From Chrysoperla carnea (taxonomy: Eukaryota > Arthropoda > Insecta > Neuroptera > Chrysopidae), in assembly GCF_905475395.1 (NCBI RefSeq), contig NC_058341.1:71917597-71981596 (forward strand): a stretch of DNA of 64,000 nt, read 5' to 3'. Shown in pieces: positions 1-9,340 of this stretch. A model generated the notes under the pieces. It had not been told where the DNA came from and did not search any database. It saw only the letters and a list, made by a program, of their open reading frames with translations. The position numbers were made by a program, and so were the translations under genes. The stretch's first letter is position 1; every line of letters begins with the position of its first letter.

Positions 1-577
1 GATCCTAAAAATCCATGAGCCAATTGCTCATTTACGAACTCGATCTCACTTTTTCAGTCCTAAGCATGGTATGAAAATTTCGTCTTGATATCTCTTTTTT
101 TTTGTTTTTTGAGTGATTGTGTTAACCAAAATAATTAACTAATTAGGTAATTTTATGATCACCTATAGCAAAATTTTTATTGTAGTGTCAATATTTTTAA
201 GTGTTACAAACTTGGGATTAAACTTAGTATAGCATGTATATTTCATATATATGCATGGTATAACAACCTTGAAAATTTCCTTTTTTTCTCATGAGATGAG
301 TATGCAAAGTTATAACTATTATCACAAGTTATAACTGTCAAGCACAATTTTCTTTAAAATGTATTGATTTGCATGTGATTATTTTTGTGTATAGTTATCT
401 CCATTAAATTATTCTTTTTTTTGACATTTACTTTTATATCTAATGGAATTTTTTCCTTACATAACAATCCCGGATATCGTATTTAATTGAAAATGTGTAG
501 ATGTTTTTATAGGTAATTAAACTTTTAGCATAAAAAATTTTTTGAAAAAATGGGGTATTCATTCCCAAATAAGGCAG

Positions 578-585
578 TATATAAG
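578..585 (+). promoter_or_regulatory. TATA box of arm gene
   Basis: TATATAAG followed by CTTGAATA, then about 75 nt later the ATG of the arm gene. The same block (GTATATAAGCTTGAATA ... CACAAGTTAAAAT) precedes all four members of this family: 15251 (+), about 22650 (-) and about 39278 (+). Confidence 0.6.
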
Positions 586-663
586 CTTGAATAATTTGCT
601 CCATCTTTAGCACAAGTTAAAATTTTTTTATCTTATTTTTAAGAAAATAAAATAACTACAAAA

Positions 664-987
664 ATGTCCTGTGTACAATTGAAATTCAATGTTATAAATA
701 AAAAAGTTAGTGAAGTAACAATTATTAAAAATAGAGAAGAAAAGGAGAGGTTGTATATTAGTGGATATTGGAAATTGAAGTTTTTCGGAGGATGGTCAAA
801 TGAAATGAGAATAGGAGAAATGAGGAGGAGGATAGAGACAATCCTCTCATATGAGGGGATTAATTCAGTACATGTGGATGAAGAGGCAGAGAAAATTCTC
901 TGCCAAAATTTATTTAAGAAAATAGATGCAGCTGTTATGTGGTATTGTAAGCATTGCAAATTTGGAAATGTTAATGGAATATCCTGA
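664..987 (+). CDS. Arm protein, short conserved family (copy 1)
   Basis: A 107-aa ORF not recognised as any named family. It clearly belongs with the proteins at 15334, 22299 and 39286: shared pattern of YIS-x-YW-x-LK, GGW-x-NE and TILSYE around residues 32-68. No signal peptide, membrane segment or Cys cluster. The promoter block upstream is conserved. The last roughly 10 codons run out of frame into the 3' tail of an unrelated gene (see 962-1049), so the C-terminus is probably not original. This is the most diverged of the four copies. Function unknown. Confidence 0.55.
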   Translation: MSCVQLKFNVINKKVSEVTIIKNREEKERLYISGYWKLKFFGGWSNEMRIGEMRRRIETILSYEGINSVHVDEEAEKILCQNLFKKIDAAVMWYCKHCKFGNVNGIS

Positions 988-1049
988 TGTTATAGAAAAA
1001 AATTTACAAATTTCTCTTTTTAACTTAAATTATTATATTTATTATTAAC
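962..1049 (+). pseudogene. Tail fragment of the 34824-type protein (first copy)
   Basis: In one frame this encodes about 28 residues ending in EKNLQ...LNYYIYY and a stop. It corresponds to the last 28 residues of the protein at 34824-35471 (EKNLQTSPLTLNYYIDY). The following AT-rich 3' flank (AATAAATATAATCTGAAAAA) also matches. The 5' part of the gene is missing; the arm gene abuts it directly. Confidence 0.7.
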
Positions 1050-1324
1050 AATTTTGTACTATTATTTAAAATAAATATAATCTGAAAAATTAAAAAAGAG
1101 GTTGTTATTAAGTAAAACATAATCCTTATTTAGATGATATTTTTATTAAAAACATATAAAATTTATGAAAAACATACAAAAATTCGCAAAAAGTAAAAAA
1201 ATTGACGTAAATGTTATAAAATTGATAAAAATGTTATAAAATTGATGAAAACATCACAAAATGGTAAAAATTTAAAAAACTTTACTTAAGTTTGAGTTCT
1301 GGTTTTATTTGGTCAGTTATATCC

Positions 1325-1459
1325 CAAGAGAAAAAATACAATGATGAAAAAGTTTTTGTTGGAGTTATTAATTAATAATCCCATTGTGTTGGAAAAAAAT
1401 TTACAAACTATCTCCCCTTATTTAACATTGAATTATTACACTGAATATTAACTATTTTG
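1325..1459 (+). pseudogene. Tail fragment of the 34824-type protein (second copy)
   Basis: A second, separate copy of the same tail: KKFLLELL ... EKNLQTISPYLTLNYYTEY then stop, followed by the same 3' flank. With the fragment at 962 it forms a decayed tandem pair, so this 3' end was duplicated in element A or captured twice. Confidence 0.7.
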
Positions 1460-1499
1460 TACTATTTTGTACTATTATTTTAAATAAATGTAATCTGAA

Positions 1500-1860
1500 A
1501 AACTAAAAAATTGGTTTAAATAAAAATCCTTGAGATTATTTTTAATTTTTTTTATTTAAAAAGTTCAAAATGTTGAAAAATATAATATTTAAAAAAAAAT
1601 TATATAAAGAAAATTGAAAAATATTATATAATTAAATGTTATATAAAAAAGAAAATTGAAAATAAAAATATTATGCAAAAAATAGGTGCGGGAGGAGAGG
1701 AGAATACTTGCAGCATTTACTTTGTTGATTACACTGTAAAAAAAAAAAAAATATTTAGGAGCTGGAAATTTTCTTTTTGATAATGTTGTAAATGTAAACT
1801 TTTACCTGTTTGATTCTTTTTGTGAAATTCTCCTCTTACATCTATTTTTAATGTATATCA
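1500..1860. other. AT-rich stretch without recognisable gene
   Basis: A and T runs with repeated AAAATTGAAAA/ATATAAAA motifs. No ORF of note and no RNA gene seen. It separates the tail fragments from the decayed three-exon gene. Confidence 0.5.
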
Positions 1861-1884
1861 TAATATGCACTGCTTCTATTTTCA

Positions 1885-2115
1885 ATTCTGTCTACAATGG
1901 AGTATGGAAGGAAATCCATACTTCTCAAAATTTCTTCTCCCAGGCTCAATAGACCCTCAAATTCTTCATGAATCATATTGCTATTGGATAAAAAAAATTA
2001 TAAGTTTTTATGGTATTTTTTTTAATTTTTTATTTTTTTTTAACTCACGTTACATTCTCGCATATTTTAGTATTGTTTATTTCACTGTAAAAAAAAATGA
2101 ATATAAAGTATCTTG
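1885..2115 (-). pseudogene. Decayed copy of the three-exon gene at 35666-36016
   Basis: The stretch GTATGGAAGGAAATCCATAC...TTCTTCTCCCAGG...CTTCATGAATCAT matches exon 3 of the three-exon gene (-) at 35666-36016, and ACTCACGTTACATT at about 2042 matches its second donor. Several indels and the loss of the reading frame mark it as a pseudogene. The DNA beyond it (2400-2570) also matches the DNA beyond the intact gene (36120-36300), so the block is collinear with the complete element. Confidence 0.6.
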
Positions 2116-2801
2116 CTATGATGTAATTAAAAGTGATTTTTAAAAAAATGAAAAACTTACTCTGAATTCAACATAGTGCAATTATTCAGTATAATGCAAT
2201 TTTTAGATATGATACTGTAAATAAAAATCGAAATTATATAAAAAAATATTTATAATGTTCAAGTTTTACTCACTCTTTATAATAAAACTCCTTGATGATG
2301 CCTAGGTTTATTACTAGGCTTATTATTATAAGCACAATTATGATGGTATTTTTCTCCATCTCGAATCAAACACTCTGAACTGAAGCTCAAATTAAACACT
2401 CTGAACTGAAGATTGATAATGAGCGCTAAAAGTTTTTTGATTTTATACCTAGCTTCTAGTGTGTAAAAATTCGAAGTAAGCATAAATGAAAAGCAATACG
2501 TTTCTTTATTAGATAGGACTACTAAAAAATGTTTATTTTTCTTTATGTTAAAAAATTATACCTAAGAAGCTTAAATTGATTTATTGTATTAATATTTTAG
2601 TCTTATGATTTCATCCTATTTCAATGATAGATGAAATATTTACAAATAGTACATTTTACATAAGTTGAATAATAGATATATGGTGAATTTTGAATAAACT
2701 GAACATCCAATTTTTTATGCTTAATTTCCCTTTATAAGAACAACATATAGGGAAAAATATTTATTACATTCACATATTTTTAGTGAAAACATATTATAGA
2801 T

Positions 2802-3206
2802 ATGAGTTTGACTATTGTTGATTTGCATGGGTTTAAAGATGATGATAATAATTTTATTTTAAAAGAAATTGCATTTCTAAAAAATGGTGATGAAATTTTA
2901 CACTTTATAGTGAAACCACCATATAGAAAGGAGTTTATGGGGCGAAAAGCACAAAGATCGAATCAGTGGTTGACCAACTATTACCATTGCCTTGATTGGG
3001 AGGATGATTTTGCAGAATTAGAAGATGTGAAATTTATTGTTAATTTCATTTTAAAAAAAGAAGAAACCATTATTGTGAAAGGTAATGAAAAAGTTGAGTG
3101 GTGTGCAGAGTTATTTAATGTTGTGGTATCCAATATTGAAGATATGTGGCATTTTGACGAGGAGCTATATAAAGAAAGTGAAAAAAGTGTTTCAATAGAT
3201 GTTTAA
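2802..3206 (+). CDS. Putative nuclease-like accessory protein (DLHGF family)
   Basis: A 134-aa intact ORF. The N-terminus MSLTIVDLHGF...ILKEIAFL, a middle KPPYRK, SNQWLTNYYHCLDW and a later IIVKGNEKVEW resemble a family I know only as uncharacterised arthropod and mobile-element proteins with an RNase H-like look (an early Asp followed by KE on the next strand). A truncated relative lies at 51795. It sits between a collinear promoter (TTTATAAG...ATATAGGGAAAAATA) and the ankyrin-like gene in the right arm of element A. The complete Polinton lacks this gene. Exonuclease activity is only a guess. Confidence 0.6.
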   Translation: MSLTIVDLHGFKDDDNNFILKEIAFLKNGDEILHFIVKPPYRKEFMGRKAQRSNQWLTNYYHCLDWEDDFAELEDVKFIVNFILKKEETIIVKGNEKVEWCAELFNVVVSNIEDMWHFDEELYKESEKSVSIDV

Positions 3207-3726
3207 TGCATAAGGGTAAATGTGCAATTACAAATGTTTATAGAATTCATGACTCTTATCGCGAATAGATAAATTATATGTATATGAAAGTATAAAAAAT
3301 AATCATACAAAGAAAAAATTAGAAGAGTCTATTTTAGTTGATTATTAATATATATGTAGTAATCTGTATAGGGAAGTATTAAAAAAATAAATTCTTTCTT
3401 AATAATCATATTCTATAATAATAAATAATGATACAATGAAAAAAAATCATGTGTGGTCGGTCATTAGTAATGAAAAAAATTATTGTATACCATGTGTTAA
3501 TATTTTTACCATGTGTATTATTTAATGTAAATTTAATGCACTGTATATAACTAATGTATTTAACGTTAGCCATGTATTTCTATCTATGACAAATAAATTA
3601 TTATAATTATTATTATTTTGATTAAAATATATATTTTTGTTAACCTGCAAATGTTTGAATATTGGGAGGGATTTTTTTGGTGATATAAAATCACGTTAAT
3701 TGCTGTTAAATACATCTGTTTGAAAC

Positions 3727-4374
3727 ATGTTGGCTAGCTTACGTAAGTTAACAATTGAAAGCCTCAACAATGAAATACAAGTAGATGAATATAATGTGCA
3801 CTTAGAGTTCTACATTGCCGCGCTTCGATATGGTAATCTTGAGCTAATAGAATACATTTTAGCAAAATATCCAAAATTTATTCTATCAAGTTTTTTATCT
3901 ATGGCAGTCAAACGAAATCATCACCATATAATTGATTGTTTAATTAAATATAAAATAATACACATCCACCAACTCAAACAACATTTTCAAGAAATTAAGG
4001 AATCATTCAACGGATCAACTGAATTGGATGGAGTAATTGAAGTATTTTTAAAGAAAAATAGCTTAGACAAATATTTGTATGATGGATTAATTACATGCAT
4101 AAGCCATGGTAGAGTTAAAGCATTGGAATGTCTTATTAATACATGTAAAGCAAGAAATATACACCCGAAATTTTATCCATTTTCAAAAAATTTAGATATA
4201 TGGAGATGGTTGTTGAAGAAAATTAAGTCTCCTGTGAATGCTAATGGTGAATTTATACAAATAGATCAAACTGAGGAAGATGTTTGCGGGAGTGAGAATT
4301 GGTCAGCAAGCAATAATATTAGTGATTATCTAGAAATAAAAGAATTAATATTAAATAAGTTTTTTATACTTTGA
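3727..4374 (+). CDS. Ankyrin-repeat-like accessory protein
   Basis: A 215-aa intact ORF. Residues 30-80 read AALRYGNLELIEYIL...AVKRNHHHIIDCLI, two ankyrin-like helix-turn-helix units. A third unit, ITCISHGRVKALECLI, is near residues 118-133. The repeats are degenerate, as is common in large DNA viruses. A close relative is at 63231-63845, and pieces occur at 14880, 15610, 22118, 39680 and 51180. It lies just inside the tRNA-like terminal unit. Ankyrin proteins bind other proteins; the partner here is unknown. Confidence 0.7.
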   Translation: MLASLRKLTIESLNNEIQVDEYNVHLEFYIAALRYGNLELIEYILAKYPKFILSSFLSMAVKRNHHHIIDCLIKYKIIHIHQLKQHFQEIKESFNGSTELDGVIEVFLKKNSLDKYLYDGLITCISHGRVKALECLINTCKARNIHPKFYPFSKNLDIWRWLLKKIKSPVNANGEFIQIDQTEEDVCGSENWSASNNISDYLEIKELILNKFFIL

Positions 4375-4701
4375 AAAAATAAACATAAATATTTACATAA
4401 TAAGTATTTTTTTTAAAAACACCTCTCATAATAACCATCTGTGACAAAATTTAAAATACCGATTTACTATATGTCAACGTACTATGGGTGTTTAAAACAT
4501 CAAGTTTCCATAAATACTTCAAGTTTATCAATCTATTGAAAATAGAATAGAATAAATTAAAGATTTTTTATACAATGTCCTTCACTATTTCCAGGTGCAA
4601 AGTTTATTAATCTTATCAAAATAATTATATTCATATTATAATTGAAAAAACCAGTTTTGAAAGTTTTCATGTATACAACTTTTTTGCTATATACTTAACC
4701 A

Positions 4702-4770
4702 GCCGCTGTGGCCGAGTGGTTAAGTGATCAGACTCGCATCCTGGAAACCAGCGTTCAAACCCACTGCTAT
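4702..4770 (+). ncRNA. tRNA-like unit in Polinton end (element A)
   Basis: GCCGCTGTGGCCGAGTGGTTAAG has the look of a tRNA-Ser/Leu 5' half with a good A box (TGGCCGAGTGG). GCGTTCAAACCC supplies a B box about 35 nt later, and a T-run follows at 4777. The acceptor and T stems do not pair well, so a working tRNA is unlikely. It points outward, toward the element end at 5118, as do the units at 16279, 21656, 40201 and 62975. Confidence 0.55.
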
Positions 4771-4914
4771 CTCTTGTTTTTAAAAAAAAAGTATATTTTT
4801 ATACTAGCATCTTAACTTCATACTTCATTTGGACAGCGACTATCGAGTGAGAAGGTTCTCATTGTTGAATTAATTGTTGAAACAATACGTCATCATCAGT
4901 TAAATGAACTCAAA

Positions 4915-5118
4915 ATTGCGTTGCTAAAAGTGCATCCCCAAAAGTGCATCCCAAAAGTAAACAATGCAATGACCCTTCGGGCAATGCACTTTCCCAAAAA
5001 ATGCATCCAATGCAGTTCAATGACCTCTCTCAGACAATGCACTCAAGGTCGTTTTAGGTCATATAAGAAAACTACGTCAAAGTCCAAAATGTTTTTGAAT
5101 CGGCATTTTACCCCTACT
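4915..5118. repeat. Subterminal repeats and outer end of element A
   Basis: Degenerate AAAAGTGCATCCC units, then AATGACCT, AAGGTCGTT and TAGGTCATATAAGAAAACTACG. The same block is found at the other ends (16490-16629; 40410-40624; 62647-62830 in reverse). Confidence 0.6.
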
Positions 5119-5221
5119 CCCGCAGTGTTCGAACTAACGCGTACAGGGAAAATTTCTGTACGGAAAATTTTGGGAATAAAAGAGATATTGTAACCGTACA
5201 CGTTAATCGATAAATGCGGAT

Positions 5222-5640
5222 TCATCTTTTCAAGTTTATTAATTGATCTAGAGACATGGGAAACTTTAATCCATCATATTTCAAATAATGACTATAGTGC
5301 GGGTACTTATTCAAGCGTTGAGGATGCTTTTCAACCGGGTAAAGTGCTGACATTATCGACCATAAAAAGCAATGTTGGTCATCATTCTGGACATTAATCA
5401 CAGCTTTTCTACATTTAATTGCAGATGGTAGTTCACAAAATGTTCCAGCTGTGATCGGAGAGTACTTATTCATGTGGACTCGAATATTTATGATCATGTC
5501 AAGAGCCCAACCGCTATCGCGTTCCTGGAATTCTTCCAATTTTTTCAATAAATAGTTTTTGACATGATCAGTGTACCACTCCTGCATGTCCGTAGTAAGA
5601 TACGATTTTCGATGTGATTGTGGACTGGGTTAATGTGATC
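5222..5640 (-). pseudogene. Polymerase B N-terminal fragment (divergent Maverick type)
   Basis: The 121-codon open part has the conserved block EEFQERDSGWAL, then a Lys-Ala-Val-Ile-Asn-Val-Gln stretch, FLWSIMSALYPVEKHP, YPHY and GLKFPM. This is the N-terminal region that precedes the exonuclease domain in insect Maverick polymerases. It aligns with residues about 145-255 of the intact polymerase at 23782 but is far more diverged from it than the other copies here. It breaks off near 5222, about 100 bp from the end of element A, and no polymerase core follows. Confidence 0.7.
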
Positions 5641-5920
5641 ATGAAATTTTATTGAAGCACTTTTCACAAACACAAAACAATATAAAAATATTGTTGTAAT
5701 AGAAATGTATTTTTGATTCATGTTTATTACTCAAAATTACTTGATGGTGTGAATATAATTGTCACAAACAAGGTGGTTTTATAACCTGAAAATAAGGTGG
5801 GGAGGTCATTTCATAGATAAAACAAAACAATGATTAATTAAATTATAGGCGTTTTTTATTGTAAATACAAACACATTTTTTAAAAACTTATCATAGACAA
5901 TCATATTCATGTTTTTATTT

Positions 5921-6593
5921 CTATATACAGTCATGAGCATCACTATTTCTTTCACAATCACATCTGCCTATTTCATTACAATTTGTAACACATATCCATG
6001 GCTCAAACCATTTCGGTATATTTCCATCATCCATTTGTTGGTATAGCATTCTACAGAGAATTTTAGGATCTATTTGTTGATACCATAAAAACATTCTCTC
6101 ATCATGTCTAACACTATCACCAATCCATTGTTTTCGGCGGATATCGTATGTACCCCAATTTTTTCTCAAGTTACTTCCATGGGTAAGATCATCACAACAT
6201 TCATTTAGTAATATTTCAAACTGATTGAAATTTCTTTTAAAGTAGTTGAACTTTTTCGCATAATTTACAAATAAGATTGGATCCAAACAATTTCTTACTA
6301 CAAATGCAGCAATATGAAAGCAACCATCAACTTCTAAATAAGAATACCGTAATGCGTCTATTAACTTTGTAGGTATACTCCAACGACATGCCTCCATAAG
6401 TTGATAAAATTCCATCTATAAAAATATTTGGTTACAATTTTCTAAACAGATCTTATCAAACAATACTCACATTAAAATATTCAGGGTAAATCATCTCCGA
6501 ATTTTGAAACAGATCAATATGATTTTGTAGCGACATTGTACCCCATAATTGTATTGAATTAAAATAAACACCATTTTTTTCAAAAATATCCAT
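5921..6593 (-). CDS. Two-exon gene, unknown product
   Basis: Exon 1 is 6593-6471 (ATG at 6593, 41 codons) and ends at a good donor (AAT|GTGAGT). The 55-nt intron ends in TTTTTATAG, and exon 2 (6415-5921) continues in phase for 164 codons. The predicted protein is about 205 aa with a Cys-rich end (CVTNCNEIGRCDCE). I do not recognise it. It could be a gene of a neighbouring decayed element, since polymerase B and small ORF fragments flank it. Confidence 0.5.
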
Positions 6594-6715
6594 AATATAT
6601 TTATTTTTGTTTTAACAATATCAAAACATAAACTTTTACAATTTTTTTGTTTATAACAATTTACAATAAAATATATATATATCTTACAGTTACAAAATTC
6701 AACAAAAGAATGATT

Positions 6716-6970
6716 TTAAAATAACGCTTGACTTTCTTCGATGTCAACACAATCATCGTCTTCGAATAGGCGCAGCGTTAATTGGTGACTTCTTCCAATT
6801 TTCTCCTCCACCCTCAAATACCCCGGTTTGGTGTTAAATAACTTGATCATATTGTCCGTCAACACCACATACCTAGATGGCCGAAAAACTCCCTCGTTTT
6901 CCGTACCATCCAGGCTTATATCCAGTAAAACTTTTATCGATGGTCCATATTTCGTTAGAATCCGCTCCAT
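6716..6970 (-). CDS. Small hypothetical protein, 84 aa
   Basis: An intact ORF with ATG at 6970 preceded by an A-run of 15. The middle KVLLDISLDG ... FRPSRYVVLTDNMIKLF is dense and ordered-looking, and the tail is acidic (LFEDDDCVDIEES). Not recognised with confidence. It lies on the same strand as the two-exon gene at 5921-6593 and probably belongs to the same decayed element. Confidence 0.45.
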   Translation of the reverse strand: MERILTKYGPSIKVLLDISLDGTENEGVFRPSRYVVLTDNMIKLFNTKPGYLRVEEKIGRSHQLTLRLFEDDDCVDIEESQALF

Positions 6971-7090
6971 TTTTAGTTTTTTTTTTTTTTTTCAGCGGCA
7001 AGTCGTCCATTTTTATGCATGGTCGCACTACACAACCACTTAATAATTTTAATTCTGCTCTATTTTTTTGATTAATATTATGAATATTTA

Positions 7091-7140
7091 ATGAAAACCG
7101 ATATTACCGTAATGTATGAAAACTGATATTACCGTAATGT
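7091..7140. repeat. 25-bp tandem duplication
   Basis: ATGAAAACCGATATTACCG... is repeated back to back (7091-7115 and 7116-7140) with one mismatch. Confidence 0.85.
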
Positions 7141-7199
7141 CGAGCGCCTTTTTTATATGATTACCACCACTCCAAAAATCCCCCAGAAATTATTATCTA

Positions 7200-7500
7200 A
7201 TCTCATAACACGTGTAAAATTATTTTAAGAACAAAGACGATTCAAACAAGTTTGAACAGGTTGATGACTTCTCAGTAAATGTTATCTATTCCAACTATTT
7301 TTCCCCAATTAAAAAAATTTCCGAAAACAAGATCAAAGAATATTATACGACTGACATCCTCCACAGTCGTAACAACAAATCTTATCTATTCCAATTAATT
7401 TTTTATTAAAAAAATAATAAAAAATGCCGTAAATTATAGTCGTAACAACAACAAGGTCAAATGTTATCTATTCCAGCTATTTTTAAATTTAATCATCACA
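7200..7500. repeat. Degenerate TTATCTATTCCA repeats, no gene
   Basis: TTATCTATTCCAACTATTTTT, or close variants, occurs three times (near 7280, 7381 and 7461) with GTCGTAACAACAA between. No coding sequence seen. Confidence 0.5.
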
Positions 7501-7548
7501 AATGTCAACGTCCCGCCCCCCGTTCACTCCATTCACTCTCCGCCGACT

Positions 7549-7697
7549 ACAGCGCCACTATTGGTCAAAGCCAATGACGTCACCTGGTAATTTCCCGTTT
7601 ATGCTTAGGCAGCCATTCCTCCTCACCAATTCAACCACACCTCCCGACGCCATCTTGATTTTTACAGCGCTACTATTGGTCAAAGCCAATGACGTCA
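7549..7697. promoter_or_regulatory. Duplicated CCAAT/CRE module
   Basis: The block AGCGC(C/T)ACTATTGGTCAAAGCCAATGACGTCA occurs twice, 115 bp apart. Each copy has facing CCAAT boxes (ATTGG 7560 and CCAAT 7571; ATTGG 7675 and CCAAT 7686) and a full CRE TGACGTCA (7575-7582; 7690-7697). Another TGACGTCA lies near 8384. The tract is GC-richer than its surroundings. It looks like an enhancer or promoter; the gene it served is unclear. Confidence 0.5.
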
Positions 7698-8060
7698 TCT
7701 ATCCCCTCCAACTTCGCATTCAACCGAGGTTTCCAACATTCACCTAGGTTTGCCCTTTTTGGAAAAGTGTACCATTCTTTTGGGTCAGGAGTGGGCTGAC
7801 TCTTCTACTACTATATTTCCTTTTTTTACAAAATTTTAAAATATATACATTTATACTTAGTCCATTTAATTTTCACAAATTTGAGGATTTGTTTCAATGT
7901 CATTGGAAATCTAATACCTTTTAATGTCAAAACGTTCGAATAGTGTGGATATGAACTTATTCTGTTTGAATTCATCCTTACTGGATGTAGAGCTGAAGTT
8001 ACTGCCTATGCAAAGCAAGCATCATCATTAGTTTTAACATTCACACAGGCTTGTTTCGCT

Positions 8061-8378
8061 TTAATATATTTTGGCAATTCTATGTATGATGAGCCTCTTA
8101 ATAATTGACATTTGTTTATGTTGATAAATAAAAAAACAATTAGAATTACTATGCAAATCGTGTAATTCTGTAATACTTTTAAATTGAAAATTTCTGTTAA
8201 TTAAGTTAACTATTTTTTGGTAATAACCTGATTCTCGGCCATAAGTTCTAAAATTACTTAAATTATAAACAGGTAACCCTAACGTATTTCCAATAGGTGT
8301 ACAATTATACTTCATTAAAAATTGTTCCAATTTGAAAATGGCCGGTACGTCTGGGTACATTTCGGAGAGTTGACTCAT
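8061..8378 (-). CDS. Hypothetical protein, 105 aa
   Basis: An open frame from ATG at 8378 (MSQLSEMYPDVPAIFKLEQ) with a CRE-like TGACGTCA just upstream near 8384. No recognised domain. It may be an accessory gene of the composite element at 7.8-20.9 kb. Coding status is uncertain. Confidence 0.35.
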   Translation of the reverse strand: MSQLSEMYPDVPAIFKLEQFLMKYNCTPIGNTLGLPVYNLSNFRTYGRESGYYQKIVNLINRNFQFKSITELHDLHSNSNCFFIYQHKQMSIIKRLIIHRIAKIY

Positions 8379-8448
8379 CCGTTGACGTCACTTCTTTTAT
8401 CATCTGGAAAGTCGCTTGGCTGAATATTTATTACATATTTAAATAGGA

Positions 8449-8666
8449 TATTTATTGACATTTGACATTTAAAAACAATTTTTTGTTACTTAAATTATAT
8501 GACGCATTATTTGTTAAGAAATAATATATGCATTTAATTAAAATTTTTCCATTAAAAATATTAATAAAGGTTAATTTATTTAAAGACAACAAGGATGTTT
8601 AATACCTAAATTGTAATACGCACCAAAAAAAATATTTGACCAACCTTTAAAATCTAAATTACTTTC
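8449..8666. repeat. Left half of a ~215-bp inverted repeat
   Basis: ATTTATTGACATTTGACATTTAAAAAC through AATATTTGACCAACC is the near-exact reverse complement of 20003-20213. This links the dUTPase-bearing side to the right-hand end of the composite element. Confidence 0.8.
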
Positions 8667-8936
8667 CTATCACATATTAAAAAATATTTTATATTACGCA
8701 TTATTGCATCAATAATATATTCATTATTTTATTACACATATATCAAAATATAATATTTAGTAATTTATAATATTAATAATATATTATGTTTACTTACCTC
8801 TCATGTGTAATTAATTCAATCCAAATTAAAACACATTATTATTATTTATATTACAAAATAATTTAAATAGCCTTGATAGATTTAACTATTTAACAATCTT
8901 CGTTCTTTCTTAATTTATACATTATAGATTTTCAAA

Positions 8937-9329
8937 ATGTTGACTAAACCAGTAAAACTTCGCTTTATAAAATTATCTGAAAACGCAAGTATACCAACTA
9001 AAGGATCTGAAATAGCTGCTGGTTATGATTTAAGAGCTGCCTATGATGGTTTAGTATCTGCACATGGTAGGGAAATATTTGCAATTGATATTCAAATTAA
9101 GCTTCCTCATGGATGTTATGGATGTATTGTACCACGTTCAGGATTAGCATTTAAAAATGGAATTGATGTTGGAGCTGGAGTTGTAGATGAGGACTATCGT
9201 GGAAATTTAAAAGTAGTTTTATTTAATCACTCTGATACACCGTTTATAATTAAGAAGAGTGATCGTATTGTTCAATTAATTTTTCAAAAAATTTACTATC
9301 CTGAAATTGAAGAAGTTGAAAATTTATAA
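8937..9329 (+). CDS. dUTPase, C-terminally truncated
   Basis: A 130-aa trimeric-type dUTP pyrophosphatase. Motif I AGYDLRAA is at about residues 29-36. Motifs II and III are PRSGLAFKNG and GAGVVDEDYRGN at about 73-97, and motif IV SDRIVQL is at about 112-118. The enzyme turns dUTP into dUMP and keeps uracil out of DNA; large DNA viruses often carry one. Motif V (the Gly-rich GFGSTG-type tail that closes over the substrate) is missing: the frame stops right after EEVENL. The stop lies within about 15 bp of the junction with a polymerase B pseudogene, so a deletion removed the tail. Intronless. Confidence 0.9.
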   Translation: MLTKPVKLRFIKLSENASIPTKGSEIAAGYDLRAAYDGLVSAHGREIFAIDIQIKLPHGCYGCIVPRSGLAFKNGIDVGAGVVDEDYRGNLKVVLFNHSDTPFIIKKSDRIVQLIFQKIYYPEIEEVENL

Positions 9330-9340
9330 ATTTATTTATT

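Larger units (their letters stand above)
1..5118 (+). mobile_element. Right arm of a degraded Polinton (element A)
   Basis: The segment holds, in order, an arm gene, two tail fragments of a protein also found at 34824, a decayed three-exon gene (-), an RNase H-like-looking gene, an ankyrin-like gene and a tRNA-like terminal unit. The same blocks occur in the complete element at 21302-40624 or at the end beginning at 62647. The outer end is placed at 5118 because the sequence there (ATTTTACCCCTACT) matches the terminal ...ACTACT of the other ends. The left part lies outside the window, so no target duplication can be tested. It shows what a right arm looked like before the replacement seen in the complete element. 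Confidence 0.7.

Noticed and set aside
639-959. Minus-strand ORF opposite the arm gene
   Set aside because: Exact antisense shadow of 664-987. The plus-strand frame is the one conserved in other copies.
4702-4770. Functional tRNA-Ser or tRNA-Leu gene
   Set aside because: A and B boxes are good but acceptor and T stems do not pair, and the copies vary in the anticodon region. Called tRNA-like only.
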